Assembly: GCA_963924555.1 (NCBI GenBank)
Contig: OZ004593.1
Coordinates: 4,460,480 to 4,524,479 of the forward strand
Length of the DNA: 64,000 nucleotides
From: Crambe crambe
Taxonomy: Eukaryota; Porifera; Demospongiae; Poecilosclerida; Crambeidae
Reading direction: 5' to 3'
Shown here: positions 21,249 through 31,929 of the stretch, in pieces
Layout: every line of letters begins with the position of its first letter
Numbering within the stretch: the stretch's first letter is position 1
Made by a program: the position numbers and the translations under genes
The notes under the pieces: generated by a model
Database searches by the model: none
What the model was told of the DNA's origin: nothing
What the model saw: the letters and a program-made list of their open reading frames with translations, nothing else

Positions 21249-22079
21249 CACTTGCTACCTCACATCTTAATCATATTTGCTTGCTATACTTGTCACATGT
21301 AAAACATTCATCACTAATTAGTGTGCATAAGTGAAATTTGCAGCTTAAGGACTGTGAATAGATAATGATTCACCTACAACATTCATGATCACTTCAGAGT
21401 GTACTTTGAAGATAACATCTACCTAAAGAAAACTAAAGTGCAGTAAATCAGGAAAGAAGAACTGAATTACAGATTATGCACCAGAAACTAGAAGCCTGTT
21501 TTACGCACTGGTACTGGTAGTCCCTCTTTAGAACCACTAAACAACTAGATGAATCATTTTACAAACGATACAAGACTGAATCTGTGCTGATGAACGACCT
21601 GATAATCCACATTACCATGCATAGTAAAGGAAGAGTTGTGCAGAAATGGAGCAGTGAAGATGTTGCTGTTATATATACTGAGGCTTGGCAGTGATAGTGA
21701 TTTTGAAGGGAGAATGTCTCTGCAATTGTTTGGAAAATAAATTTTCGACGTGCTATCAACCAGATTAGACAAACAGAATATTGCAGAGTTAATACTGCAG
21801 TACCATACACAGAGTGCAAGTCCTTCATAGCTCCAAGACTTGGTGATGTCATTTTTTGCAGTGCCTCCTTATATTGCACAATAGTGATAAAAGTTTGGTA
21901 ATGCAATATATTCATAGTCCGCTCAGGAAAATAGCACATTCAACTGTTGCTTAGTCAGGGAAATTACCTGTATTGTAAAGGCTGTATCCAACATCCATTC
22001 AGAGAGACTTGTTAACCAGCGAAAAGTGATCTTTCTCAGTATCCAGTTAGTAAATTGTTCACTAGACTTGGCAAGTCCT
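21249..22079. other. Stretch without recognised genes
   Basis: Overlapping minus-strand frames at 21554-21939 (up to 126 residues) show no domain. Confidence 0.3.
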
Positions 22080-22435
22080 CCTGACTAACCTGGAGGACAT
22101 GTAGATATGGGGAGGTCCTGGCTATTTCCAGGGCCCATTTGTAAAGCATGGCCTTAAGTGTCCATGCTTGCTAACCGTAAAGAATGGTGACTCACTCTCT
22201 GACTACCACCAAGGCTATATAGGCAGGCCAGGCAAAAAAGTCAAACCGACAGCTGAACTCCCCACTCTCACTGGTTATCTCTAGATTCCTGGGTTCTCTT
22301 GGTGGTGGCCAGAAGAAGGCTAGCCAGCAAAAGAGATGGCTGTTGACCTGAGCAAGTTCCTCAGGCCTATGTGGAGGAACTCCAAGGATGAAGAATCAGG
22401 CCGAGTGGTATTATTCAACGGTAAAAAAACAATGC
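22080..22435 (+). pseudogene. Copy of the MAVDLSKFL-type recombinase-like exon with its upstream repeat
   Basis: MAVDLSKFLRP at 22336 is followed, after a loss of about 70 bases relative to the 53231 copy and a frame change, by AYVEELQG and RIRPSGII, then a donor-like GTAAAA. The upstream 22080-22330 shares tcctggctatttccagggcc-type sequence with the region before the 53231 copy (53030). The same arrangement at two loci shows that repeat and exon travel together. Confidence 0.5.
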
Positions 22436-22535
22436 TATGCTGATCCTAGGGAATTGAGAGATTACCTGCATGTGACGTTGTTACCAAAGGAATTAAAAGA
22501 TCTGAATGACCAAACCAAATTGATACAGCTATAAG

Positions 22536-23480
22536 ATGCTTTCAATCTTTACAGGTATGAATAATATTAAGTATAAGCTTCTGTTAGTGATATTATTTGG
22601 TCATACAGGATGTCAGATGAGCCAACCACAGAAGAGCAGTCCCTTGTGTCAAAAGCACAATTTAAGATGGGGCAGTGATGTAGGAATTATTATTATTGAA
22701 GTCACTGAAGAAGGGTCTTGCAAAGCAAAAAAAACACCTTTCCAGACAGGTGCAGCCACCTGAGGACCTCACCATGTTCTTAGAGTCCGACACAACATTT
22801 GAGGAAATTTTGAAAATTGCACATACCAATGTTGCGAGGAAGTATGCATATGCTAAATGCCAGAGGTGCAGCAGCACCCTCATAAGGATGGGGATATTTA
22901 GGACACAGCACTAGGTCTAGCCCACACCACAGCAAAAAATCCCAGTTGGTAAAAGCAGGGGCAACAAAGTTCAATGTGGTAATATCAAAAGAGCTACAAG
23001 CACCAGGAGGATGGGGCAAGATTGCTCCAAGTCCTCTTGGTCAACCAGTGCCGGCCCACTGACCGAAAACTAAGAGAACAAGCCTCACAAGGGCGAGGTG
23101 ACTGCTCTAAAGGCTCGTGTCACCAAGGCGGAGGGAAAATAGATTGAAGGGATTCTAACTGTCAGGACCATACAACGCCTCCAGGTCAGTTTACTTATCT
23201 ACCTCGTCGCATTCAGCTCTGATCCAAGTTCCCCCTGTGACGAGTATGCATGACAGTGTTATTACTACCCAGGATGTTGTTGTTGCAAATCACAAACTTT
23301 AGGAGAACGTGCACAACTGTGCATTAATCTTTGGATTATTACCGTGCCTAGTGTCTAGGATGTTGATACTGCAAATCACAACAAACCTTTAGGAAAACAA
23401 CAGCTGTGTATAATCTGAGGGGTTTTAAAATTTTTTTTCTTCTATTTGTGTATATTGCACTCCCAGTCAAGTACTGTTTC
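22536..23480 (+). other. Region with degraded coding pieces of unknown family
   Basis: Frames 22536-22763 and 22696-22914 overlap and include FLESDTTFEEILKIAHTNVA. Further on, KGEVTALKARVTKAEGK (near 23090) looks like a coiled-coil fragment and ends at a donor-like GTCAGT. It may continue the recombinase-like element, but frames are broken. Confidence 0.25.
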
Positions 23481-23489
23481 TTGGTTTTT

Positions 23490-24117
23490 TACAAGGTCTA
23501 CTACGGTAATGCCATTCGTGCCCACAAGAATGACCTGAGAGGCATGAAGAAAGCTTGCTGGGCAGTGTTCTACCACTCCATTTCCACTGGTGTATGAAGA
23601 AAATTTGCTGGGCAGTGTTCTACCACTCCATTTCCACTGATGAGAAGCCTCAGCACCATTGTTGTCCAGATGGTGCTGAGAGCTAGTGCAAATACCAACG
23701 TGCACTAGCACTCCATCAGGATTTACCATCACACACCCCCAAAATAGCACTGGATCTGAAGGATTATATCCAACCAGTGTTTGAGTCACTATGTGAGGAG
23801 AAGCTGCTAGAGAAGTGTTTGCTTGGTGCCACACAGAACAGAAACGAGAGCTTCAATAATCTCTTGTGGGCTCGTGCACCGAAGACAGAATACGTCACTA
23901 GGTCAACTGTCGAAATTGCCACAGGTCAAGCGGTGCTGGTTTTCAACAGTGGCAGTCAGGCTCTGATTCCCATCATGGAGCGTGGCTCATCCAGGTCCAC
24001 TCTGCAGTTCCTACCTGGCTGCCAAAGATGAACTCCGCATCAAGAGGGCAGCATCACATGCTGGAGGAGGCTCATATTGAGGAAGAGGGGACCAGCTATG
24101 GTGCTGAGGAATTCTGA
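23490..24117 (+). pseudogene. Kolobok-type (Mutator-like) transposase C-terminal half
   Basis: Begins VYYGNAIRAHKNDLRGMKKA and CWAVFYHSIST. After a 50-bp tandem duplication the second copy continues in frame from 23594 through a single TAG (in ES-stop-CKYQRAL) to LGATQNRNESFNNLLWARAP and LVFNSGSQALIP, then a frame change and the C-terminal EEEGTSYGAEEF with stop at 24115-24117. It supplies the region between KYQ and LGATQ that is deleted in the 11183 and 62545 copies. The catalytic Asp half is missing. Confidence 0.75.
23544..23642 (+). repeat. 50-bp tandem duplication inside the transposase relic
   Basis: Positions 23544-23593 and 23594-23642 are nearly identical (ATGAAGAAA...TTTCCACTG). 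The period of 50 is not a multiple of three, so it shifts the frame. Confidence 0.85.
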
Positions 24118-25110
24118 GCTGGCGGGGTTTGGGGGACTGCATTGCTCACGACTGAGTGGTGTATTCCCCCACACTATTTCAGGGAAGTTATAAATGTTAA
24201 CACAATATAAAATATAATATTCATCCTTTCTGTACTTTGTTTATGTACACATGCACTAAAGTGAAGGCCTAAATACCTGAAAAAAAAAAAAAAAAAAAAA
24301 AGATAGCAGATGGAACATACAATATTAGGACTCTCCTATTACAAAGCTGTTTTCTCAAAATGATGTTTTTTCGTATTTATGGGAACATATTTAATAATTG
24401 AGGTGTCATTTGAGAGCTCTTTTCCTACTCTATCTTTACTATATACAGGTTTTGTCAAAACCTCTTTTTGGTGGGGTTATTCACTTCTAAGTCCGGAGAG
24501 ATTTGGGAAATTTCTATGTTATCTCATAAAAAATCATTTTTAAGAGCTTTGATCAATTCTTACATTTGTAGCTTAAAGTAACGAAAAAGTTATGGGCAGG
24601 GGAAAAGCTGGATAACACGTCCCTTAATCAAAGTGATGAAGAAGATGCTGCTGATGAGATTGGCCAATGACTTGTAGGACTGGTTGGGGTATATAAAGAG
24701 GTAGAAGCTTAGTTATACATATAGAAGCTATTAAACATGGCAAGGGAATTCCAATCAAGTCTCCCAGTTTCCACTGCAGGCAAGCATGATTACATCAATG
24801 GGAACTGAAGGCCTCCCGGGATACCACACGCCCTTCAAGAGAGAATTCTACTCGTCATGATACAAGAATTTAACTATCTATGCAAGAGAAGATGGGATAC
24901 CAACTGGCCTTTTGAAACTTTGGCTTCCAGACGATGGAAGAACTTATGTCGATAAGGCCTTGCTAAGGATACTAAGTGCATATACAGCAGAACAGATGCT
25001 GCTCCGACTTTAGAATCTGTTTGGTCTGGTTTTTAACAAGATAACAATTCCAAAAGGCCTTGCATCAGATAATAGGTTGATACATATTACAGCTAGTGAA
25101 AGTTTGTTTT
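24118..25110. other. Stretch without genes; poly-A run and a possible transposon end
   Basis: About 20 A at 24282-24301. GGATAACACGTCCC followed by TTAA (24610-24627) has the form of a right end for a TTAA-type element, but no matching left end was found. No gene recognised at 24640-25080. Confidence 0.25.
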
Positions 25111-25136
25111 TGCCTCGGCACTGGAGTGCCGAGGCA
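25111..25136. repeat. Perfect 12-bp inverted repeat with 2-base loop
   Basis: TGCCTCGGCACT, GG, then AGTGCCGAGGCA. The arm core gtgccgaggca recurs at 25771. It could be a hairpin or the centre of a small foldback element. Confidence 0.7.
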
Positions 25137-25334
25137 CAGTGCTGAAAGCGACTATGGTGGTGGTATGTATTAGTAGCACGCGCAAATAGTTATACCCATG
25201 CACATGACCTTGACCTTACAAGCCACGAGAGAGAAAGTAACAGCAGGCTGGGCAAGTTAACGATTGTCTGAGAGCAAGCAGCTAGAGCAGAGTGTACAAC
25301 CTCAAGATTTTATGAACGTCTAAACAGCAAGAGT

Positions 25335-25600
25335 GAGCCTTAAATAGAAGCTACAAAGTCTAAGTCAAGACTCTGAGTTGTGAGAAAGCAGAAAGAGCTG
25401 AAGACCAGGCATGTTATAACAGAAAGAAAGCAAGAAAACCAACATGAAAGCCATAAATAGCGAGACCAGAGAGTACAAAGCTCAAGATCATCTCGCAAGA
25501 GAGCCTGCAAGAAGGCCTTAAATAGCAAGAACAGAAGCTACAAAGTCACAAGTAGGCTGAGAAAGCAGAAAGATAGCCAAGCTCTAGCTATGATCACCAT
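25335..25600. repeat. Imperfect tandem repeats, unit roughly 80-100 bp
   Basis: The segment taaatag...gaagctacaaagtc (25340, 25450, 25518) and gagaaagcagaaagagct-like sequence (25382, 25560) recur in order two to three times. Confidence 0.5.
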
Positions 25601-26395
25601 AAAAGCTCGCTCACTTAAAAAAACAACTATGAGTAGCATAACAAAGAAACGAATAACAATGATGTGATAATAATGACAGTGCATGCAAAAGTCTTCAGTA
25701 GAACTCCTATAATTATTTATATAGCTACCTGCAAAAATAAATCAGTGATAACTAAAATGATAGTTTACTACGTGCCGAGGCATCCAGTTTTTAAAAAGAC
25801 TAACTTGTTATGCATTGTTTATGTGCAAACAATCACTGAATTGGGGAGTATGTATGCTCCTGATAATGAGTGTATACCCACTGTTAGTTATTGACCTCAA
25901 ATCCACAGCTACAGTGCACACAAATATTAAATATTTACTAGAGAATTCTCTCTCTGGCATCAGTGCCTAAAATCTATTTGAAAATTGAGACAGCCAGGTC
26001 CCTTAGGGAAATAATCGTGACAGTGGACAAATCATGAAACTGGGTTTGATTGATTCCCTAGTGTATATAACTAATCCAGAAGGGTAGCCACCAGAATATG
26101 GAACCCTCATAAACTACGACTACTTCTAAAGATCGACAGTTTGCACAAATATGTATATTTTTGTGTATAGTCCATTTTAATACGTACAATGCGAAATATA
26201 TACACTGAATGCTAGCAAGTGTCACATAATCCACCACATTGGCAAGGCCCAGTCCATGCATCTGCACCTTTTAGAGCAGAGAGGCTGAGCTTTAGAGCCT
26301 GACTCATGGGTATATGCTCTCGTGCCATTCACAATACCTCAAGATAAATATAAGCTATTACATAGTATATATTAAATATTTGGCTGTTTTCGTAT
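25601..26395. other. Stretch without recognised genes
   Basis: Small open frames at 25664-25894 (plus) and 26058-26267 (minus) lack domains. Confidence 0.3.
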
Positions 26396-26397
26396 GT

Positions 26398-26861
26398 AGA
26401 TCATCCACACACCTTGATATACCTACCTTTTTGCACATTTTAATAACACAACTTGGTATATCTACCTTTTTTGCACATTTTAACACAACTTGATATACCT
26501 ACCTTTTTTGTAAATTGATGATCATCCAGACAGAATCAGTAGCAACGTACATATTTACATTATAGACAATAGATAACTGGTGTACAGTTTCAGATGGTTC
26601 TAGCCATGGAACAATCAGTACAGAAGACTTTTCCACAATACACCTACCTTTCTGAAATATTAGGTCATCGTATAATATGGAGTTACACACCAAGACACAC
26701 CTATCTACCCTTGCAGATCGATCATCATACCATATGCACTTTCTTAACAGATGAACAGAAACTATTTTCATCCTTGCACCGCACACCAAAAGTGAAGACA
26801 CACCTACCTTCTTTTGCAGACTGACTGTACCACATACACTTAAGATACAGCAGCAAGTCAC
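26398..26861 (-). repeat. Minisatellite and reiterated donor-like GTAGGT segments on the minus strand
   Basis: Three units of about 44 bp (ttgatatacctaccttttttgcac) lie at 26405-26510. On the minus strand each reads AAAAAG|GTAGGTATAT, and further GTAGGTG or GTAGATAG sites occur at about 26645, 26705 and 26810, each after a purine run. A minus-strand frame 26861-26499 (120 residues) includes WLEPSETVHQLSIVYNVNMY. The layout resembles duplicated exon ends, but acceptors are not clear. Confidence 0.35.
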
Positions 26862-27974
26862 GTATCAGAAGGAAAGTATATGCAAGGCTTACTGTTCAAG
26901 GCTTGGGCCCAGCAAAGGCTATGTAGTAGAGCATAATTTTCTAAGCTACACTGCAAGGACTAGTAGGTTAACTGCACACCAGTTGATTACTGCCATCCCA
27001 GATTAACTTATTTAGTTACTTTTAGTAGTTCATTCCCCAAACCTCCTGATAGCACTAAAAATTAATGCAGTGCTCTTCACAGCAGAACTTTAGACTTTGA
27101 CATACACATTTGCTGTTAAATAAACTCTGGCCTGAAGAACAATACATTGAACACACCCATTCTCATGTACTTATGTAAATTGAACCCACAGTTTCCATAA
27201 CAACCGAATATTCAGTAGTGGCCCAGTCTGAACAACTGCAATACATCAAAGCTGCCTGTCATGAATGTGGAAACAATTTAGCAGTCACAACTAGGGCTAG
27301 ATACACACTCAACATATACCTTTATGCCTGCAGCTGCCTGTTGTCCAGCCACATGAGGGTAGGGGCCCTAAATGGACAATCACGGTGGGATGGTTGGTAA
27401 TTAGAGGAGCAGGCCCAGGCTTGTGTAAAACGTACATGAGCTGGTGCTTTGGGGGAGCCAGCAGATTCTGGTGAGATTACGAATTTGGTTGGAAGAACTA
27501 TCTCAAAGACTTTCTGATATTAAAACTGACCGATGAGGATGATAAACCTGACTCATCTGCTGTGGACAAATCTAACATCTGATAAGAGCTGTGTAAAGGA
27601 AAGGCAGAAATTAAACATGTCGAAAAATGTTGAGAAGGTCTTTAAAAAATAGTCAGAGAAACACTTACCTCATAGGTACAGAACACGCTCTCTCTCTAGC
27701 TCTAGCTCTCGCTCTAGAAAAAAAGCACGTGTACATGTAAGATCCACGCACATGCGCATAAACGAACAATACAGGTGTGCTTCTCTTAGAGCTGTCCCAG
27801 TCTTTTTTCATTTTGTAAGTTAGTAAGTGTGTTTATTGCACCTAATTATACTATGTTTTCGTTGTGGTCCAGCGTGTTTATTTACTCATGGTTTATGATC
27901 CATGATTTACTTAGTACCAATCAAGGAAAAGAAAAAAATTTTGATGTTACTTTTTGATCCAGCTATTGCTATAA
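26862..27974. other. Stretch without recognised genes
   Basis: Segment 27660-27790 (gagaaacacttacctcataggt, then CT-rich repeats) resembles 4945-5030. Otherwise no family or repeat recognised. Confidence 0.3.
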
Positions 27975-28005
27975 GGCCACACCAAGTCAATCATTAGTTT
28001 CTGGT
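27975..28005 (+). repeat. Terminal inverted repeat of the TAA element (3' end of its gene)
   Basis: 31 bases, identical to the reverse complement of 31896-31926. Confidence 0.9.
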
Positions 28006-28149
28006 ACTTACCCCTACTCCAATGACATGCGAGCGGGCGGCTATCAGGACTATAGGACTGCAATGCGGGTACCGGGCCCACGCATGCGCAGACTTCATAA
28101 ACAGGAAACAGGAAAGCATAAAAATCTCAAGAAAATAATTGCACACAAA

Positions 28150-28299
28150 AAAATGCAAAATTGGTGTCATACCAAAAAAAGAGATTGGTGTCGTACATAA
28201 AAAGTCATACATAAAGAAAAGATTGGTAAGAAAAGATTCATAAAGAAAAGACACAAAGAAAAGATTGGTGTCATACATAAAGAAAAGATTGGTGCCATA
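28150..28299 (+). repeat. Minisatellite in the TAA element, left part
   Basis: Imperfect units of about 24 bp (tggtgtcatacataaagaaa). It continues at 29279-29366 and is interrupted only by the nested pogo-type element. Confidence 0.8.
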
Positions 28300-29278
28300 G
28301 AGTAACGGAGGTAGTAAACGGACAGTTAACAAAGTTGTGGTTTTTCCCGGCGGGTTAGCGAGTGCAAGGAAGATTGCAGGGGGGCTTTGGATAGCTATGG
28401 GCCTACCTCGCTCTATCCAGGCAGGAAGCTAAGCAAGTCCTATTATGCTGATTTCTGGGAGAGATTTAGAGTAGGCGCCTACTGGAGGCAGTTAACGGAC
28501 AATAGAGGCAGTTGGCGGACAGCTCTTAAAATGAAGGTAAAATGGCTGCACATGTGCTTATTATTGTAAGAAATGATAATGATAATGATAATAGAAGATA
28601 ACATGATTCAGTTTCTTCTTCTATCATTAACACAGGAGATGGTCCAGGACTTGAAACTTGCTTAACCTTCAAGCTGGAGTGATCATGTACCATGCTCTTT
28701 GGTATACAATATTTTGCTGCTGCTTCACTGACAGACACCTTCCCCTCTCTAACTTCCTCTGCAGCTCTCTCCAGATCTTCGGATTTCCAATTTCTCCGCT
28801 TCCTTGCTGTTGCCATGGCCTATTATAAAGATCATTACCGATTATTATTCACTGTCCAGTAACTGCCTCCACAATAAGAATCTATTTACGCCAAAATTGC
28901 TGATACTGTGTCAGTCATGTTATTTTATGAAGGGTACATTTGGAAAGAGCAATAAATTTGCTCTTTATTGATATATAATGTTTTGTGTTTACATGTAGTT
29001 TTTGTTTACTATGTGCAGTTATAAAGTTGGTTTCTCTTACAGTCATTTTTTCCATGCCTCATTATTTGACCGAGATACTAACTATGATCATTCAAAGCAA
29101 AAATTGAGCAGGAAAAAACTACGCAAATTTACTGAATTAGCTGTAGATTCTTACTCTTAAAAAATCACTACTGTCAGCAAAATTTGAAATCTCCCGCCTA
29201 ATTGGTACCAATTTTACCATGGGTCAAAGTCTAAAGTGTCCGTAAACTACCGCTGTCCGTAAACTCCCATCGCTACTC
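28300..29278 (-). mobile_element. Nested 979-bp non-autonomous pogo-type (Tc1/mariner) element
   Basis: Ends read GAGTAACGGAGG at the left and, reverse-complemented, GAGTAGCGATGG at the right, matching at 20 of the first 26 positions including ACGGACAG. TA lies on both sides (28298-28299 and 29279-29280), the Tc1/mariner target duplication. Removing the element and one TA restores a normal minisatellite unit (tggtgccatacataaagaaa). Subterminal repeats with tccgtaaact/ggacagttaac motifs occur at both ends. It carries only a DNA-binding-domain gene (28816-28526). Confidence 0.88.
28526..28816 (-). pseudogene. Truncated pogo-type transposase: HTH psq domain only
   Basis: ATG at 28816 (minus strand). 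Residues about 5-45 form a psq helix-turn-helix: RKRRNWKSEDLERAAEEVRE, then VSEAAAKYCIPKSMVHDH. GPSPVLMIEEE follows, the usual start of the CENP-B-type second HTH, and then the frame loses similarity. There is no catalytic domain. The protein, if made, could bind the element ends but not move them; this is inference from family biology. Confidence 0.75.
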
Positions 29279-29366
29279 TACATAAAGAAAAGACAAGATT
29301 GGTGCATACATAAAAAAAAGATTGGTGTTATACATAAAGAAAAGATTGGTGTCATACATATATGTA
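29279..29366 (+). repeat. Minisatellite in the TAA element, right part
   Basis: Continuation of 28150-28299 after the nested insertion; four units before the stop codon of the transposase gene at 29382. Confidence 0.8.
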
Positions 29367-29381
29367 GCTGGGAATTAGGAA

Positions 29382-31723
29382 TTATTTTCTTGATACATTT
29401 GGCTTGTCTTTGCACTGTCCACACTGCGGGTAAAATTCCTTGGAGTCACTGGCTGGCTGGCTACAATAAAAGCATATGGGCTCGTACTTTGCACTGTAGT
29501 AAAGGAATTCAATGGGGTTATGGCACTGCAAATCTCTGACAAAAACCATCTTCAGTTCGGCAGATAACTCCAATTCCTGCAATGGTGCACCACAAGAGAA
29601 GGATAAACCATCCAATGCCTTCTCTAAGGATTTGCGCTGAGTAGCAATCAGCTTGTGTGTAGAGTACACCAGCTGCCACATCCCACACTCATCACACTCG
29701 ATCATCAGCCCAGCATTCTTTACATGCTGAAGTTTTCCATGGAAAGGTAGAGTTTGCTGCTTTGAGGAACGTTTCTTGGCAGATGGTTGATGTTCTTCAG
29801 TGGTATCAGAACCATATACGGTGTCGAATGGCAAGAAGTGTCCATCTGACCCAGGGGTAGGATCTGGAAATGGTTTGAATACTTCCCTCGGTAAGCGAAT
29901 AGGCTTGCAAATGCCACAAGTTTCTTTACCACATTTTATTATTTCAAAGAAGTAGTGCCTTTGCCTGGTGCAGTGTTCAAGTTGAAGGTGCCTTTTCAAG
30001 ATTTGACTTCTTATGCAGATCCTCTTGAGCAGGTATGGAATTCATGATACCTGAAAGAGCATTCCACATAGCTTTAATATCCTGCTCCCGAGCAGCAATA
30101 GAGGTCCCTATTGGCTTTTCTTTCAGGTTCAGCCGACAAAAGATACCATTCAGCATAGCCTTGACAGGTGCAATACAGTCAAGAGTCTCTTCACGGAATT
30201 CAGGACGTTTTTGTGCTGCTCTCCGAAGATCTTTCAAGCTATTGCAATTCTTAGCCCTCAGATTCAAATCTATCATCACCAGCATGACGTTGCAACCCCA
30301 TACATTGCAATCCCAGATTCAGAGTGGACATAATCCTTTCGACAGGATTATGCCAACTGTGGCATGGTGCAGTTCTAGCAGCAATTAAATAGTCGAGATC
30401 AAGTTGAAGGAATAGACAAACTAGTGCTATTTTAACCGTGAGATAGGTTACTCTATGGTCTGGTCCCCCGTCAGTGTACACACAGAGAATCGGCTTGTCA
30501 GTCATGTTCTGGGACAATACCAGCTGATGGAGTTCAGTAGCATGACGAAGTGCAGAAGACTGTTCAAATGCAGCTTCTTTCAAAATCACGTTAACAAGGC
30601 CACGGTACCACAAAGATGATATTTCAGTTGGTATATCAACTAAAAGAATTACAGAAGGAATAACACTAAATTTTGAGAAATCATGATCCGACACTTCAAA
30701 TGTTGTCTTTGCCTGAACCAGAACACGTCTTCCACGTTCAATTGGCAGCTAAGGGTGAACCTGGATCTCCTATTTTAATGCGATGTTTGTCATCCAGACA
30801 TGCAAATATACAATTGTCACGAAATTTGATCGCGGATTCCCGTTCGCGAAATAAGGCTGCTGCGTAGTGGGCATCCTCATGCTGTAGTCTCCACTGCCTT
30901 CGCTGTACTGCAAACTTAATATCAAGGCGACCAGTGTAATGACAGCTCTGTTTTGACTGTGGTGATTTAGGCCAGAATTGAAGTCTGATCCATTCAAGGG
31001 ATGGTATGGGTGGTTTGAAAAGAGTGAATTTAGACCTGTTCCAATACGTTGATTGCAAAAAACCAAAGAGAGCTGATGAATGACTACGTAGAATCGATGC
31101 ACACATGTTTTCAACCTTCCTCTTTCTATGTTTAGATATTTCAGGCTTATTATATCCTGTAAATGATAAAACAAAATCCGGCAATTTGCATCCTTGCTTT
31201 GTAAGTACATGTGTACGCCCATCTATGTACCAGAGACAGTTAACAAGAGTAGTGACTAATTTCTTTCCCGCCACATCAGCCTCAGCAGAACCCCATGCTA
31301 ATCCCTTCTCTTGTAAAAATTTAATTACATCATTAAACAAAACGTCTTGTTCTCCTTAGTTATTTCGCTAGGAAGTTTAAGACTTCTTTGTGAATTCATT
31401 AAAACCTCAACCACAGATCGAGCTGAAGTACCCAAGGTAGTAGTACATGCACTCTCAGAACTTCCATCCACAATAAATTTTAGAAAAGGGCCAAACACAG
31501 TAACTGCTTGATGCAATTCAACATCCAAATCAACTAGGTCTAAAGCATCCTTAGAGCGACCCAGGTAGGCTTTTGTAAGGGTAAAACCATTTAGTATAGC
31601 TGTACCTGTACAGAGACAGTAGTAATATTCACGGATACTCTCTTTCTCCAAAAGGGCAGAGCTGATCTTCCAAGGCAGTACAGCACTCCTTTCACTGACA
31701 ACTGTAACGTTTATTAGCGCCAT
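29382..31723 (-). pseudogene. Large DDE-like transposase of the TAA element, few frameshifts
   Basis: Minus-strand frames join in order 31723-31325, 31340-30738, 30694-30251, 30285-29977, 29999-29382, about 780 residues, separated by small frame changes (near 31330, 30745, 30270 and 29990). Candidate catalytic residues: CLDDKHRIKIGDPG (first Asp), YTDGGPDHRVTY (second), NPVERIMSTLN (Glu). The Glu comes 44 residues after the first Asp of TDGGPD and 40 after the last. The C-terminal part carries Cys pairs (CGKETCGIC, CDECGMW, CFYCSQPA, CGQCKD) suggesting zinc binding. The N-terminal 130 residues are unassigned. I recall similar multi-copy proteins from sponges and corals without a named family. 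Some breaks could be introns, but no good splice sites are seen at 30745. Confidence 0.7.
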
Positions 31724-31895
31724 ATAGTTAGCACTCCTTTCACTCCTTCAGCACGTGTAATTATCACCTGATCAATCACGTGCTCCATCACATGATCTGT
31801 CCTGCCCCGCCCATTTTGTCTGGCCCTGCCCCCTTTTGGGGTCAGAGTTTATAGTCGTCCAATCTTGCATTTTTGAAAATAGACGCGGGAGGTGG
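31724..31895 (-). promoter_or_regulatory. 5' leader of the TAA element gene
   Basis: Between the terminal repeat and the first ATG. It contains a local GC-rich patch (cctgccccgcccattttgtc) and a short caatcacgtgctccatcaca direct-repeat region. Promoter role is by position only. Confidence 0.3.
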
Positions 31896-31926
31896 ACCAG
31901 AAACTAATGATTGACTTGGTGTGGCC
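31896..31926 (-). repeat. Terminal inverted repeat of the TAA element (5' end of its gene)
   Basis: 31 bases, identical to the reverse complement of 27975-28005. Confidence 0.9.
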
Positions 31927-31929
31927 TAA

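Larger units (their letters stand above)
27975..31926 (-). mobile_element. DNA transposon with perfect 31-bp terminal inverted repeats and TAA target duplication
   Basis: Left end 27975-28005 and right end 31896-31926 are exact reverse complements (begin GGCCACACCAAGTCAATC). TAA flanks both ends outside (27972-27974 and 31927-31929). The minus-strand coding region fills 31723-29382. A minisatellite follows it, and a 979-bp pogo-type element sits inside that minisatellite. Without the insert the element is about 2.97 kb. A 3-bp TAA duplication with GGCC ends is like PIF/Harbinger or IS3EU elements, but the protein does not look like the usual Harbinger transposase, so I leave the superfamily open. 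Intact ends suggest relatively recent movement. Confidence 0.88.

Noticed and set aside
21585..21615. Another CTGATGA core
   Set aside because: No GAAA and no flanking complementary stems.
27972..27974. TA target duplication (Tc1/mariner) for the 27975-31926 element
   Set aside because: With TA the right flank would have to read CCT|TA but reads CCT|AA; only a TAA duplication with GGCC ends is symmetric.
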